8,451 nucleotides of DNA, from contig JACQRE010000056.1 in the NCBI GenBank assembly GCA_016206585.1, forward strand, positions 1 to 8,451, given 5' to 3'. Below, piece by piece: positions 1-5,648 of the stretch. Both the position numbers and the translations under genes were made by a program. The stretch's first letter is position 1; each line of letters opens with the position of its first letter. The notes beneath the pieces are model-generated. The model saw only the letters and a program-made list of their open reading frames with translations, did not search any database and was not told where the DNA came from. Source of the DNA: Candidatus Omnitrophota bacterium. Lineage in GTDB: Bacteria; Omnitrophota; Gorgyraeia; Aquiviventales; Aquiviventaceae.

Positions 1-235
1 CATGTGGAACTCGCGGGAATCTCGTCGCGACACGTGGCGCCGACGCGGCGTTACGTCCGCGGTGCCCGCCACACGTGCGGGAAACACTCGACTTGCGCTC
101 CGGCTCGCAGCGCTAGCGATTGCTGCGTTGGCCGTTACGCTCAGCGTGGGGCTGATCGCGACCGGACAGCTCACAGCGTTCAGTTACTGGCTGCTGCGGA
201 CATTCCCGGTGCTCGGGCGAATCGGACAACCATGA
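1..235 (+). CDS. 3' end of a membrane protein, possibly CcdA-like
   Basis: This is an open frame that continues off the left edge and stops with TGA at 233-235, so only the C-terminal part (about 77 residues) is visible. It has a basic, Arg-rich stretch, then one clear hydrophobic segment (Leu/Ala/Val-rich, roughly residues 31-54 of the visible part), and ends with an amphipathic tail reading LLRTFPVLGRIGQP. A terminal helix followed by a GQ-LTAF-WLLR-FP type tail resembles the end of CcdA-type cytochrome c biogenesis/thiol-reductant membrane proteins. That resemblance is from memory and rests on a short stretch. A redox membrane protein would fit beside the SCO and copper genes here. The ATG at base 2 could be an internal Met rather than a start. 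The methyltransferase gene begins 42 bases downstream, so the two may share a transcript. It could equally be the tail of an unrelated transporter. Confidence 0.45.
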   Translation, partial: MWNSRESRRDTWRRRGVTSAVPATRAGNTRLALRLAALAIAALAVTLSVGLIATGQLTAFSYWLLRTFPVLGRIGQP

Positions 236-277
236 ACGTGCGTATATAAGGGATCTGGCCGGAGGCGAAATGCACCA

Positions 278-892
278 ATGAATTTCTATGACCGCTGGGT
301 CTTGCCCTGGCTGATTGAGCTTTGTATGCGCAACAAGGAGGCACGGCGCTACCGCGAGCTGATGATCCCGCTGGCGTCGGGCCGGGTGCTGGAGGTCGGT
401 GTTGGATCGGGGCTCAACCTCCCGTTTTACGGCGCCGGGGTGCGCCATCTCTACGCCCTGGAGCCCTCGCCAGAGCTTCGCAAGATGGCGGGCCGGAGAA
501 CGAAGGGAAAACGATTTACGGTGGAGTTCCTGGACCGCTCGGCCGAGGACATTCCTCTCGATCGGGCCAGCGTGGACACGGTGGTGACGACTTGGACCTT
601 GTGCACGATCCCCGACGCGGTCCGCGCCCTGGAAGAGATAAGGCGGGTGCTGAAGCCTGCCGGCGTGCTGTTGTTCGTCGAGCATGGGCTTGCCCCCGAT
701 CCCGGCGTCCGGGCATGGCAGCGCCGCCTCAACCCGCTCTGGAACCGCATCGGGGGCGGCTGCAATCTCGACCGCAAGATCGACGCATTGATCGCCGGCT
801 CAGGGTTCCGGCTCGCCGAGCTTGAGACAGAGTACGCCAAGGGTTTGAAGCCCCTGAGCTTCACTTACAGTGGCCGCGCCGTTCCGGCGTGA
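278..892 (+). CDS. Class I SAM-dependent methyltransferase (UbiE/METTL7-like)
   Basis: The 204-residue product is a compact Rossmann-fold methyltransferase. Motif I, VLEVGVGSG at residues 37-45, forms the SAM-binding loop. The acidic residue ending strand 2 is in ALEPSP (E62). LDRSAEDIPL (85-94) is the adenine-side motif, and RRVLKPAGVLLFVEH (122-136) is the post-motif strand typical of UbiE-like enzymes. The C-terminal block NPLWNRIGGGCNLDR (152-166) resembles the one in the METTL7 group, whose human members methylate thiols; the substrate here is unknown. No membrane segment is convincing, though the N-terminus (residues 3-16) is hydrophobic and aromatic and could touch the membrane. The ATG at 278 is preceded by GGAGG at 261-265, a rather long spacing; an earlier ATG at 270 stops immediately. 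The gene sits just before a CueR-type promoter and so is probably part of the upstream transcription unit. Assignment to the methyltransferase superfamily is firm; the reaction is not. Confidence 0.88.
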   Translation: MNFYDRWVLPWLIELCMRNKEARRYRELMIPLASGRVLEVGVGSGLNLPFYGAGVRHLYALEPSPELRKMAGRRTKGKRFTVEFLDRSAEDIPLDRASVDTVVTTWTLCTIPDAVRALEEIRRVLKPAGVLLFVEHGLAPDPGVRAWQRRLNPLWNRIGGGCNLDRKIDALIAGSGFRLAELETEYAKGLKPLSFTYSGRAVPA

Positions 893-964
893 CTCACCAG
901 GAGTTCGTTGGACTTGGCCCCGACAAACAAGGCAAATCCGGCTGCAGGAACCGGTTTGACGGAA

Positions 965-996
965 CTTGACCTTCCAGCGATTGGAACCTTTATCTT
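965..996 (+). promoter_or_regulatory. CueR-type promoter/operator upstream of the small membrane protein and cueR
   Basis: A -35 element TTGACC (966-971) and a -10 element TATCTT (991-996) are separated by 19 bases, the overlong spacer typical of MerR-family promoters, which the activator untwists. Within the spacer lies the dyad TTCCAG-CGA-TTGGAA (972-986), with five of six arm positions complementary. The general form, TTGACCTTCC...GGAA, matches known CueR boxes such as that of E. coli copA. A nearly identical site occurs at 5588-5619. Since cueR is two genes downstream, positive autoregulation is the likely arrangement (inference). Confidence 0.85.
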
Positions 997-1016
997 CGCC
1001 ATGGACTCATACCTGC

Positions 1017-1022
1017 GAGGTG
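1017..1022 (+). promoter_or_regulatory. Ribosome binding site that fixes the start at 1028
   Basis: GAGGTG sits 5 bases before the ATG at 1028. It argues for this start over the in-frame ATGs at 908 and 1001. The 908 start lies upstream of the CueR-type promoter, and the 1001 start falls about where transcription should begin and has no Shine-Dalgarno sequence. Confidence 0.75.
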
Positions 1023-1027
1023 ACGAT

Positions 1028-1369
1028 ATGAACGCATCAACTGAAACGAAAAACACGAACGAGATTTCCTTGACCAGGAGCGTCGTCGGCCTGCTCCGCT
1101 ACTACCTCGGCGGACGCCGGGGGCTCATCGCGCTGACGGTGGCCGCCGTTGGAATGGGGCTCTATCTCAGCTGGGGTTGGCTGGTCGCCGCCGGCCTCGC
1201 TCCCCTGCTCCTCGCGCTCGCGCCGTGCGCCGCGATGTGCGCGCTGGGGCTGTGCATGAACAAGATGGGCAACAAGTCGGGCCCGACCCAGTCGGGATCG
1301 ATCGATCAGGGCAGCGCCGGGACACCCCCTCTGCCCACGACCGCCGCCAAGACTCGAGACGAAGCGTAG
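1028..1369 (+). CDS. Small Cys/Met-rich two-helix membrane protein
   Basis: The 113-residue product has a polar N-terminus (1-18), a basic stretch around YYLGGRRG (25-32), then two adjacent hydrophobic segments (about 33-51 and 53-76). It ends in a low-complexity Gly/Ser/Pro/Thr tail (about 83-113). The second helix ends in a dense cluster of soft-metal ligands: C67, M70, C71, C76, M77 and M80 within CAAMCALGLCMNKM. Because it is the first gene after a CueR-type promoter and directly precedes cueR (27-base gap), a role in binding or moving Cu(I)/Ag(I) at the inner membrane is plausible, in the manner of small metal-uptake or sequestration proteins. This is inference; I do not recognise the family by name. 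The frame is open back to 908, but the promoter lies inside that extension, so the shorter form is preferred. Confidence 0.75.
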   Translation: MNASTETKNTNEISLTRSVVGLLRYYLGGRRGLIALTVAAVGMGLYLSWGWLVAAGLAPLLLALAPCAAMCALGLCMNKMGNKSGPTQSGSIDQGSAGTPPLPTTAAKTRDEA

Positions 1370-1396
1370 AAGGGTCGGGAAAGGAGTCATCGAACC

Positions 1397-1801
1397 ATGA
1401 ACATCGGCACCATTGCCGAAAAGTCCGGCGTTCCCCCCAAGACGATCCGCTACTACGAGAGCATCGGGCTCGTCCGGCCGGCCGATCGGCGGCCGAACGG
1501 CTATCGGAGCTATACCCTGTTTGACATGCGCACGCTCAACTTCATCAAGCGGGCGCGCAGCCTGGGCTTTTCCGTCGAAGAAGTGCGCGACTTACTCGAC
1601 CTCTGGCAGGACAAGTCGCGGACGAGCGCCGCCGTGAAGGCGCTGGCAGTCCGGCACGTTGAAGCGCTCGACCACAAGATCGAGGAACTGAAATCCATAC
1701 GCAAGACGCTTGCGGACCTGGTCAAGCGTTGCCGCGGCGACGAGCGGCCCGACTGCCCGATTCTCGAGGATCTGGGACACGCGGCAGAAGGGGGGAAGTA
1801 G
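1397..1801 (+). CDS. cueR: CueR-type MerR-family Cu(I)/Ag(I)/Au(I)-responsive transcriptional activator
   Basis: The 134-residue protein is a full-length MerR-family regulator. The N-terminal winged helix-turn-helix (MNIGTIAEKSGVPPKTIRYY, 1-20; wing with NGYRSY, 34-39) binds DNA. A long dimerisation helix follows (about 78-112). The metal loop has C112 and C120 in a C-x7-C arrangement ending DCPIL, and S77 is present. In E. coli CueR the same numbers, C112, C120 and S77, form the two-coordinate monovalent-metal site; Zn, Pb, Cd and Hg sensors carry a Cys at the serine position. This makes the protein a monovalent copper-group sensor by family knowledge. The tail after the metal loop is short (14 residues) and lacks the CC-H-H end of the E. 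coli protein. A clear AAGGAG (1381-1386) precedes the ATG by 10 bases. It probably activates the promoters at 965-996 and 5588-5619. Confidence 0.93.
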   Translation: MNIGTIAEKSGVPPKTIRYYESIGLVRPADRRPNGYRSYTLFDMRTLNFIKRARSLGFSVEEVRDLLDLWQDKSRTSAAVKALAVRHVEALDHKIEELKSIRKTLADLVKRCRGDERPDCPILEDLGHAAEGGK

Positions 1802-1888
1802 CGGCATACGCGCCGCGATTTACGCGGCTCACGCCGGAGTGCAGCACGATCTGGACGGCATCTTGAGCGCGCCTTCGGAGAAAGCGGG

Positions 1889-3019
1889 ATGATCATGCGC
1901 AGAATCGTGCGAATGCTCGGACTGGCGACGGTCATATCGAGTCTCTTGGGATGCGCTGCCGTGCAGAAAATGGCAGGCATCTCGCCAGCCTTTGAAGTCT
2001 GGGTACCCGATCAGGGCTACGACAAGGTTCATATCTACGCGGTCACCGAGGGCGATGGCGAGGTGAGAATCGCCAAATCCGGCGAGGTCGCCCTGGCGCC
2101 GTCCGGCCCGCAGCCCACGGTGGCGCCGCACATCGTTCTCTTCGGTCCGGGCTACAAGCGGGCTTACGTGGCCGGGGTGCGCGCGGGCGGCATGTTCGTG
2201 GTGGACGCGGAAAAACGGACCGTGATCACCAAGGTCCCGACCGGCAAGGTGTCCCACGCGGCTACTCCCTCGTGGGACGGCTCCCGGATCTGGGTGGCGA
2301 ACGTAGGCGACAACAACATCGTCGAAGTACTGGCGCAGGGGGACACCTATACCCGAGGCCGGACCATCGCCACGGACCCGCGTCCCTCATGCGCTTTCTG
2401 GTCCCGCGACGACAGCACCTTCTGGGTGGTGACGGGGGGGCCGCCAAAAGCGTCTCCGGATCAAGCCGGGACCATTACGGAGGTGGACGCCAAGTCGGGC
2501 AAGATCACCAAGGTCATCCAGCAGATCGGCCGGGACGGGTGCGCCGTGGTTCCCAGTCACGACGAGCGCTGGCTCTATGGCAGCTCTCCCACCCAGTTCA
2601 CCGTGGCCGAGGCGAAAACCGGTCAGATCGTAAAGCGAATCAAGCCGAGCGGGGCGGATGGCCACGGGTTCATGTCTACGCCCGATGGGAAGCATATCCT
2701 GCTCGCTGTGCGACAGGCGGATGCAATAGACGTGCTCGATGCCCGCACGCACGAACGGATACGGACGGTTCCCGTGGGGAGCCGACCCGATCTGATCGAC
2801 CTCAGTCCGAGCGGCCGCTATGCCTTTGTCAGCCTTCGCGGCAAGCCGGTGACCGGAGACCCGCATGCGCTGGCCGGCAAGGAGCCGGGTTTCGCCGTGG
2901 TGGACACGCAGTCCTGGAAAGTGGTGGCGAAGATCCGGGTGGAAGGCGAGCTGGCTGACATCCACGGCATCGCCACCCGGCCCAGCGGTTTCTGGGACTG
3001 GTATCGCGCACGCCGCTGA
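1889..3019 (+). CDS. YVTN-type beta-propeller lipoprotein
   Basis: The 376-residue product starts with a signal peptide carrying a lipobox, LLGC at 19-22, so the mature protein should be lipidated at C22 and anchored facing the periplasm. The rest shows the repeating pattern of YVTN/WD-like propeller blades: strands such as RAYVAGVRAGGMFVVDAEKRTV, RIWVANVGDNNIVEV, TFWVVTGG, WLYGSSPTQFTVAEAKTG, HILLAVRQADAIDVLDARTHE and YAFVSLRG recur roughly every 40-50 residues, suggesting about six or seven blades. Such propellers commonly act as binding scaffolds or appear next to periplasmic redox and metal enzymes; no catalytic residue can be named. The ATG at 1889 has GGAG (1877-1880) 8 bases upstream, better spaced than the second Met at 1895. 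It follows cueR after an 87-base gap with no evident terminator, so read-through from the cueR transcript is possible. No usual propeller partner gene is visible beside it. Confidence 0.85.
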   Translation: MIMRRIVRMLGLATVISSLLGCAAVQKMAGISPAFEVWVPDQGYDKVHIYAVTEGDGEVRIAKSGEVALAPSGPQPTVAPHIVLFGPGYKRAYVAGVRAGGMFVVDAEKRTVITKVPTGKVSHAATPSWDGSRIWVANVGDNNIVEVLAQGDTYTRGRTIATDPRPSCAFWSRDDSTFWVVTGGPPKASPDQAGTITEVDAKSGKITKVIQQIGRDGCAVVPSHDERWLYGSSPTQFTVAEAKTGQIVKRIKPSGADGHGFMSTPDGKHILLAVRQADAIDVLDARTHERIRTVPVGSRPDLIDLSPSGRYAFVSLRGKPVTGDPHALAGKEPGFAVVDTQSWKVVAKIRVEGELADIHGIATRPSGFWDWYRARR

Positions 3020-3070
3020 CAAGTTCCGAGGCATGCCGGTTGGCCGCGCGGCTGCTGAAGGAGGGAAGCT

Positions 3071-3688
3071 ATGGGCGTCACGCCGGATGTGAATCTCATC
3101 GACGAGGTGATCAGGCAGCGTCTCGACGAGATCTTGCCACGGAAGCTCGAGGAGAAGCTCGCCGAACTGCGGGCGGGCAAGACGCCTTCGATGACCCTTA
3201 TCGCCACGAAGGGCACGCTCGATTGGGCTTATCCGCCGTTCATCCTGTCGTCCACTGCGGCCGCGCTCGGCTGGGAGGTGTCGGCCTTTTTCACCTTTTA
3301 CGGACTGGAGTTGCTCAAAAAGGATCTGTCCGGACTGAAAGTGAGCCCCCTCGGCAATCCGGCGATGCCGATGAAAATGCCGTTCGGGCCCGAGTGGTTC
3401 AGGTCGCTTCGCTGGACCATCCCCAACGCCTTGCAGTCGCTGATGCCGGGCTTTGAGGCCATCGCCACCGCGATGATGAAGAAGACCATCAAGAACAAGG
3501 GCGTCGTCGAGATCGCCGAGCTGCGCGGCCTCGCCATCGAGTCGGGCGTCAACCTGATCGGTTGCCAGATGACGGTGGATCTCTTCGGCTACACGCGCAA
3601 TGAATTCATTCCTGAAGTGAAGGAGTTCGTGGGCGCAGCGACCTTCCTGCCCATAGCCAGGGACGCTGACGTGAACTTGTTCATCTGA
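3071..3688 (+). CDS. DsrE/DsrF-like (DsrE2-type) sulfur-relay family protein
   Basis: The 205-residue product has an N-terminal charged helix (about 8-36), then an alpha/beta core beginning MTLIATKGTLDWAYPPFIL (41-59). The signature segment AFFTFYGLELL (72-82) and a conserved-looking Cys in NLIGCQMTVDLFG (161-173; C165) follow. These are hallmarks of the DsrE2 branch of the DsrE/DsrF/DsrH-like fold, in which a single Cys carries sulfur as a persulfide in better-known relatives. C165 is the only Cys in the protein. There is no signal peptide, although hydrophobic stretches around 55-66 and 72-82 could place it at the membrane. A strong AAGGAGGG (3058-3065) lies 5 bases before the ATG. In a copper island it might handle thiol or persulfide ligands for Cu(I), which is inference. 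Homologues are often annotated vaguely as peroxiredoxin family; nothing here shows peroxidase activity. Confidence 0.8.
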   Translation: MGVTPDVNLIDEVIRQRLDEILPRKLEEKLAELRAGKTPSMTLIATKGTLDWAYPPFILSSTAAALGWEVSAFFTFYGLELLKKDLSGLKVSPLGNPAMPMKMPFGPEWFRSLRWTIPNALQSLMPGFEAIATAMMKKTIKNKGVVEIAELRGLAIESGVNLIGCQMTVDLFGYTRNEFIPEVKEFVGAATFLPIARDADVNLFI

Positions 3689-3713
3689 TCGCACGGCGCG
3701 CGACGAAATTCTG

Positions 3714-4352
3714 ATGGAATCGAGCCTTGAGCAATGGCGCACGATGTGGCCGTATGCGGTCCTCATGATTGTCATCGCTTCCTGGGTGTTGTACCACTTT
3801 CTCGCGCCGGCGAGCTGGCGCGACTGGGCAGGCGCCGGCGCCGTGCAGGCGTTCATCATCGCGCTTTATGCCGAGATGTACGGCTTCCCGCTCACCATTT
3901 ATTTCCTGACGAGCGTATTGCCGCTCGACATCCCGCTCGTGCATGACAGCGGCCACCTCTGGGCGACTCTGCTGGGCTACGGCAGGGGCGGACAGATCAC
4001 GGAGATGACGATCGGCTATGCGTTCATATTTATCGGCCTGATCCTCGTCATCCGGGGATGGGTCGCGGTCTATTTCGACGGCGACCGACTGCTCACCGAA
4101 GGTGTCTACGGGGTGGTCCGCCATCCTCAGTACACGGGAATTTTTCTCGTGGTGTTCGGGCAGCTGGTGCACTGGCCCACGATTCCGACCCTTATGCTCG
4201 CTCCGGTCATTGTGCTTGCCTACGCGCATCTCGCGCGCCGCGAGGAAGCACGCCTCGCCGAGCGTTTTGGCAATGCCTACGCCGAGTACCGGCAGCGCGT
4301 GCCGATGTTCTTCCCGCGGTGGGGGCAGCTTCGCCAGCTGATCGCGGTCTAG
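3714..4352 (+). CDS. Isoprenylcysteine carboxyl methyltransferase (ICMT)-like membrane methyltransferase
   Basis: The 212-residue integral membrane protein has hydrophobic segments at about 12-30, 44-70, 98-120 and 140-172. The C-terminal half holds the ICMT/phospholipid-methyltransferase signature: GVYGVVRHPQYTG (130-142), with the RHPQY motif that contributes to SAM binding, followed by REEARLAERFGNAYAEYRQRVPMFFP (176-201), where E177/E178 and the EYR...P pattern are characteristic. Bacterial members of this fold are mostly uncharacterised; some methylate lipids or small hydrophobic substrates, and bacteria lack prenylated proteins of the eukaryotic kind, so the substrate here is unknown. 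The gene starts 25 bases after the DsrE2-like gene and ends 4 bases before the SCO-like gene, so it is probably in the same operon. The ATG has no strong Shine-Dalgarno sequence, suggesting translational coupling. It is the second methyltransferase in the window, but in a different fold from the one at 278-892. Confidence 0.85.
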   Translation: MESSLEQWRTMWPYAVLMIVIASWVLYHFLAPASWRDWAGAGAVQAFIIALYAEMYGFPLTIYFLTSVLPLDIPLVHDSGHLWATLLGYGRGGQITEMTIGYAFIFIGLILVIRGWVAVYFDGDRLLTEGVYGVVRHPQYTGIFLVVFGQLVHWPTIPTLMLAPVIVLAYAHLARREEARLAERFGNAYAEYRQRVPMFFPRWGQLRQLIAV

Positions 4353-4356
4353 CACT

Positions 4357-5010
4357 TTGCGTTCATTCTCTTTTGCACTGGGCGTCGCCGCCGGTGCACT
4401 TGTGGCAGCGGTGCTGGTAGTGCTCGCTTTGTACCTCACTGGTGGCTCCACTCAATCTAGGTTCGGCTACGAAGGGACCAAGCTGGACGGCCGGGCACCC
4501 GACTTTCGCCTGGTAGACCAGAACGGGAACTCCGTGTCCCTCTCCGACTTCCGCGACAGGGTGGTGGTTCTCACGCTGCTGGATCCAGACTGCACTGACA
4601 TTTGCCCCATCTACGCCCACCAGTACCGGCTCGCTTATAAGTCTTTGGGGGAACATGCGTCCAAAGTGGTGTTCCTAGCCTTCAATGCGAACGATGAGAA
4701 GACGTCGGTTGACGATGTGGCGGCGGCCACTAAGAAGTGGGGAATGGGCGAAATCCCGACCTGGCACTTCCTCACAGGCAGCCCCGAAACGCTGCAGGCC
4801 GTCTGGAAAGCCTATGGCCTCCTGGCATCGGGTCCACCAAAGCCCGACAAGCCGGATGAAAAGCAACATTCCCCTGCATTCTTTATGATCGACCAGGCTG
4901 GACAGCGACGGTGGTATTTCTCCACTAACTTCGAGGCCGCCCCGCCTGCGAGCGTGTTGATCGTGAAGCATGTCATGGCGCTCTTGGCTGAGGACAGCGC
5001 GCGCCGCTGA
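4357..5010 (+). CDS. SCO1/SenC-family copper-binding thioredoxin-fold protein
   Basis: The 217-residue product has an N-terminal membrane anchor (about 5-28) and a periplasmic thioredoxin-like domain opening GRAPDFRLVDQNGNSVSLSDFRDRVVVL (45-72). The SCO metal/redox motif is present as C79-T-D-I-C83 (CxxxC), and the distal ligand is H171 in KQHSPAFFMID. In known SCO proteins these two Cys and one His bind Cu(I)/Cu(II) and serve to insert copper into the CuA site of cytochrome oxidase or act as a thiol reductase. The likely start is TTG at 4357, five bases after the upstream stop and without a clear Shine-Dalgarno sequence, consistent with coupled translation; GTG codons inside the hydrophobic segment are less likely because they would shorten the anchor. 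Codon use is visibly less GC-rich than in copA. No cytochrome oxidase subunit lies in the window, so the partner is unknown and a stress-response role is also possible. Confidence 0.88.
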   Translation: MRSFSFALGVAAGALVAAVLVVLALYLTGGSTQSRFGYEGTKLDGRAPDFRLVDQNGNSVSLSDFRDRVVVLTLLDPDCTDICPIYAHQYRLAYKSLGEHASKVVFLAFNANDEKTSVDDVAAATKKWGMGEIPTWHFLTGSPETLQAVWKAYGLLASGPPKPDKPDEKQHSPAFFMIDQAGQRRWYFSTNFEAAPPASVLIVKHVMALLAEDSARR

Positions 5011-5015
5011 AATGC

Positions 5016-5554
5016 ATGTATCCGATCCTTTTGCAGCTGGGGCATTTCGAACTCCGTTCCTACGGGGTTATCGTCGTCCTGTCTTTTCTGGCCGGACTTT
5101 GGTTAAGCAAGAAGGAGGCAGCCCGAAAAGGGCTCGATCCGGCGCTGATAGCCGACTTTTCCCTTTACGCCCTCTCGGTCAGTTCGCCTGCTTGGCCAAT
5201 GGCGATAGCTACGGAAGACAGACGGACCTTCCCTGGGCAATTACCTATACCGATCCTCGTTCGCTGGCGCCTTTGAACGTTCCGCTTCATCCCGTGGAGA
5301 TCTACGAGATGGGGACCTACTTTCTGGTGTTCCTCGTTGTATGGATGACGCGCACACCATCCAAAGTCGAAGGCCTCAGCTTCCTTACCTACGTGGCAGC
5401 ATACGGAGTTGCGCGTTTCATGATGGAGTTTTTCCGCGGACATCCGGCCATTATTGCCTGGGGAATCCCTGCAGCACAGGTATTGAGTGCGGCCCTGATA
5501 CTCGCGTCCTGCTTGGGTTTCTACCTGCTGGGAAAGAGTCGAAGCGAAAAATAG
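5016..5554 (+). pseudogene. Broken lgt-like gene (prolipoprotein diacylglyceryl transferase) with internal deletion and frameshift
   Basis: The frame from ATG 5016 begins MYPILLQLGHFELRSYGV and runs through a first membrane helix to ADFSLYALS, a very typical Lgt N-terminus (about 54 residues). From about 5171 the Lgt similarity continues in another frame: LGQFACLANGDSYGR, then DLPWAITYTDPRSLAPLNVP, LHPVEIYE, RFMMEFFRG and a final helix, ending at TAA 5552-5554. The segment between these parts in intact Lgt (roughly 70-110 residues, including the region of the catalytic His and the loop before the signature) is missing. The signature Arg, normally in GRIGNF-NG-type sequence, reads Gln here, possibly because the junction falls at that point. 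Intact Lgt attaches diacylglycerol to the lipobox Cys of lipoproteins. This copy cannot make an active enzyme as read, so the cell must rely on another lgt for the lipoprotein at 1889-3019. It starts 5 bases after the SCO-like gene. A sequencing or assembly error is a formal alternative but would need to remove a large block. Confidence 0.85.
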
Positions 5555-5587
5555 GATCGTGTCCGCCGTGAACGGGAAAGCTTCCAC

Positions 5588-5619
5588 CTTTACCTTCCAG
5601 CTACTGGAACTCTTATCCT
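5588..5619 (+). promoter_or_regulatory. Second CueR-type promoter/operator upstream of the Cys-rich protein and copA
   Basis: TTTACC (5589-5594) and TATCCT (5614-5619) are separated by 19 bases, and the spacer holds a perfect 6-3-6 dyad, TTCCAG-CTA-CTGGAA (5595-5609). This copy aligns with the one at 965-996 without gaps, and the match carries on into the leader. The -35 has T for G relative to the first site, so basal activity may be lower (inference). It should drive the exported Cys-rich protein and copA as the copper-induced export arm. Confidence 0.87.
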
Positions 5620-5638
5620 TGCCGCGGATTCCTACGTG

Positions 5639-5643
5639 AGAGG
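5639..5643 (+). promoter_or_regulatory. Ribosome binding site for a GTG start
   Basis: AGAGG lies 5 bases before GTG at 5649. It supports the GTG as the true start of the Cys-rich protein, which then opens directly with a good signal peptide (MKLPFAIALIAALAGG). Confidence 0.7.
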
Positions 5644-5648
5644 TAACC

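Noticed and set aside
877..889. Hairpin CGCCG-TTC-CGGCG at the end of the methyltransferase gene
   Set aside because: It is a short stem overlapping the last codons with no T-run, which is insufficient for an intrinsic terminator.
908..1027. Upstream in-frame extension of the small membrane protein (start at 908)
   Set aside because: The CueR-type promoter lies inside the extension, it has no good ribosome binding site, and its predicted residues look like translated non-coding DNA. The start at 1028 has GAGGTG at the right distance.
1801..1816. Hairpin GCGGC-ATACGC-GCCGC right after cueR
   Set aside because: The stem is only 5 base pairs and no T-run follows, so it is not called a terminator; it could arise by chance at this GC content.
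2387..3859. A 490-codon open frame on the minus strand
   Set aside because: It lies antisense to the lipoprotein, DsrE2-like and ICMT-like genes, all of which have recognisable protein features. Its translation is Arg/His/Gly-rich with no domain, as expected of a shadow frame in GC-rich DNA.
4970..5170. N-terminal part of the long frame that contains the C-terminal lgt half
   Set aside because: This stretch overlaps the end of the SCO gene and the N-terminal lgt frame, and its residues show no similarity to Lgt. Only the part from about 5171 onward is lgt-derived.
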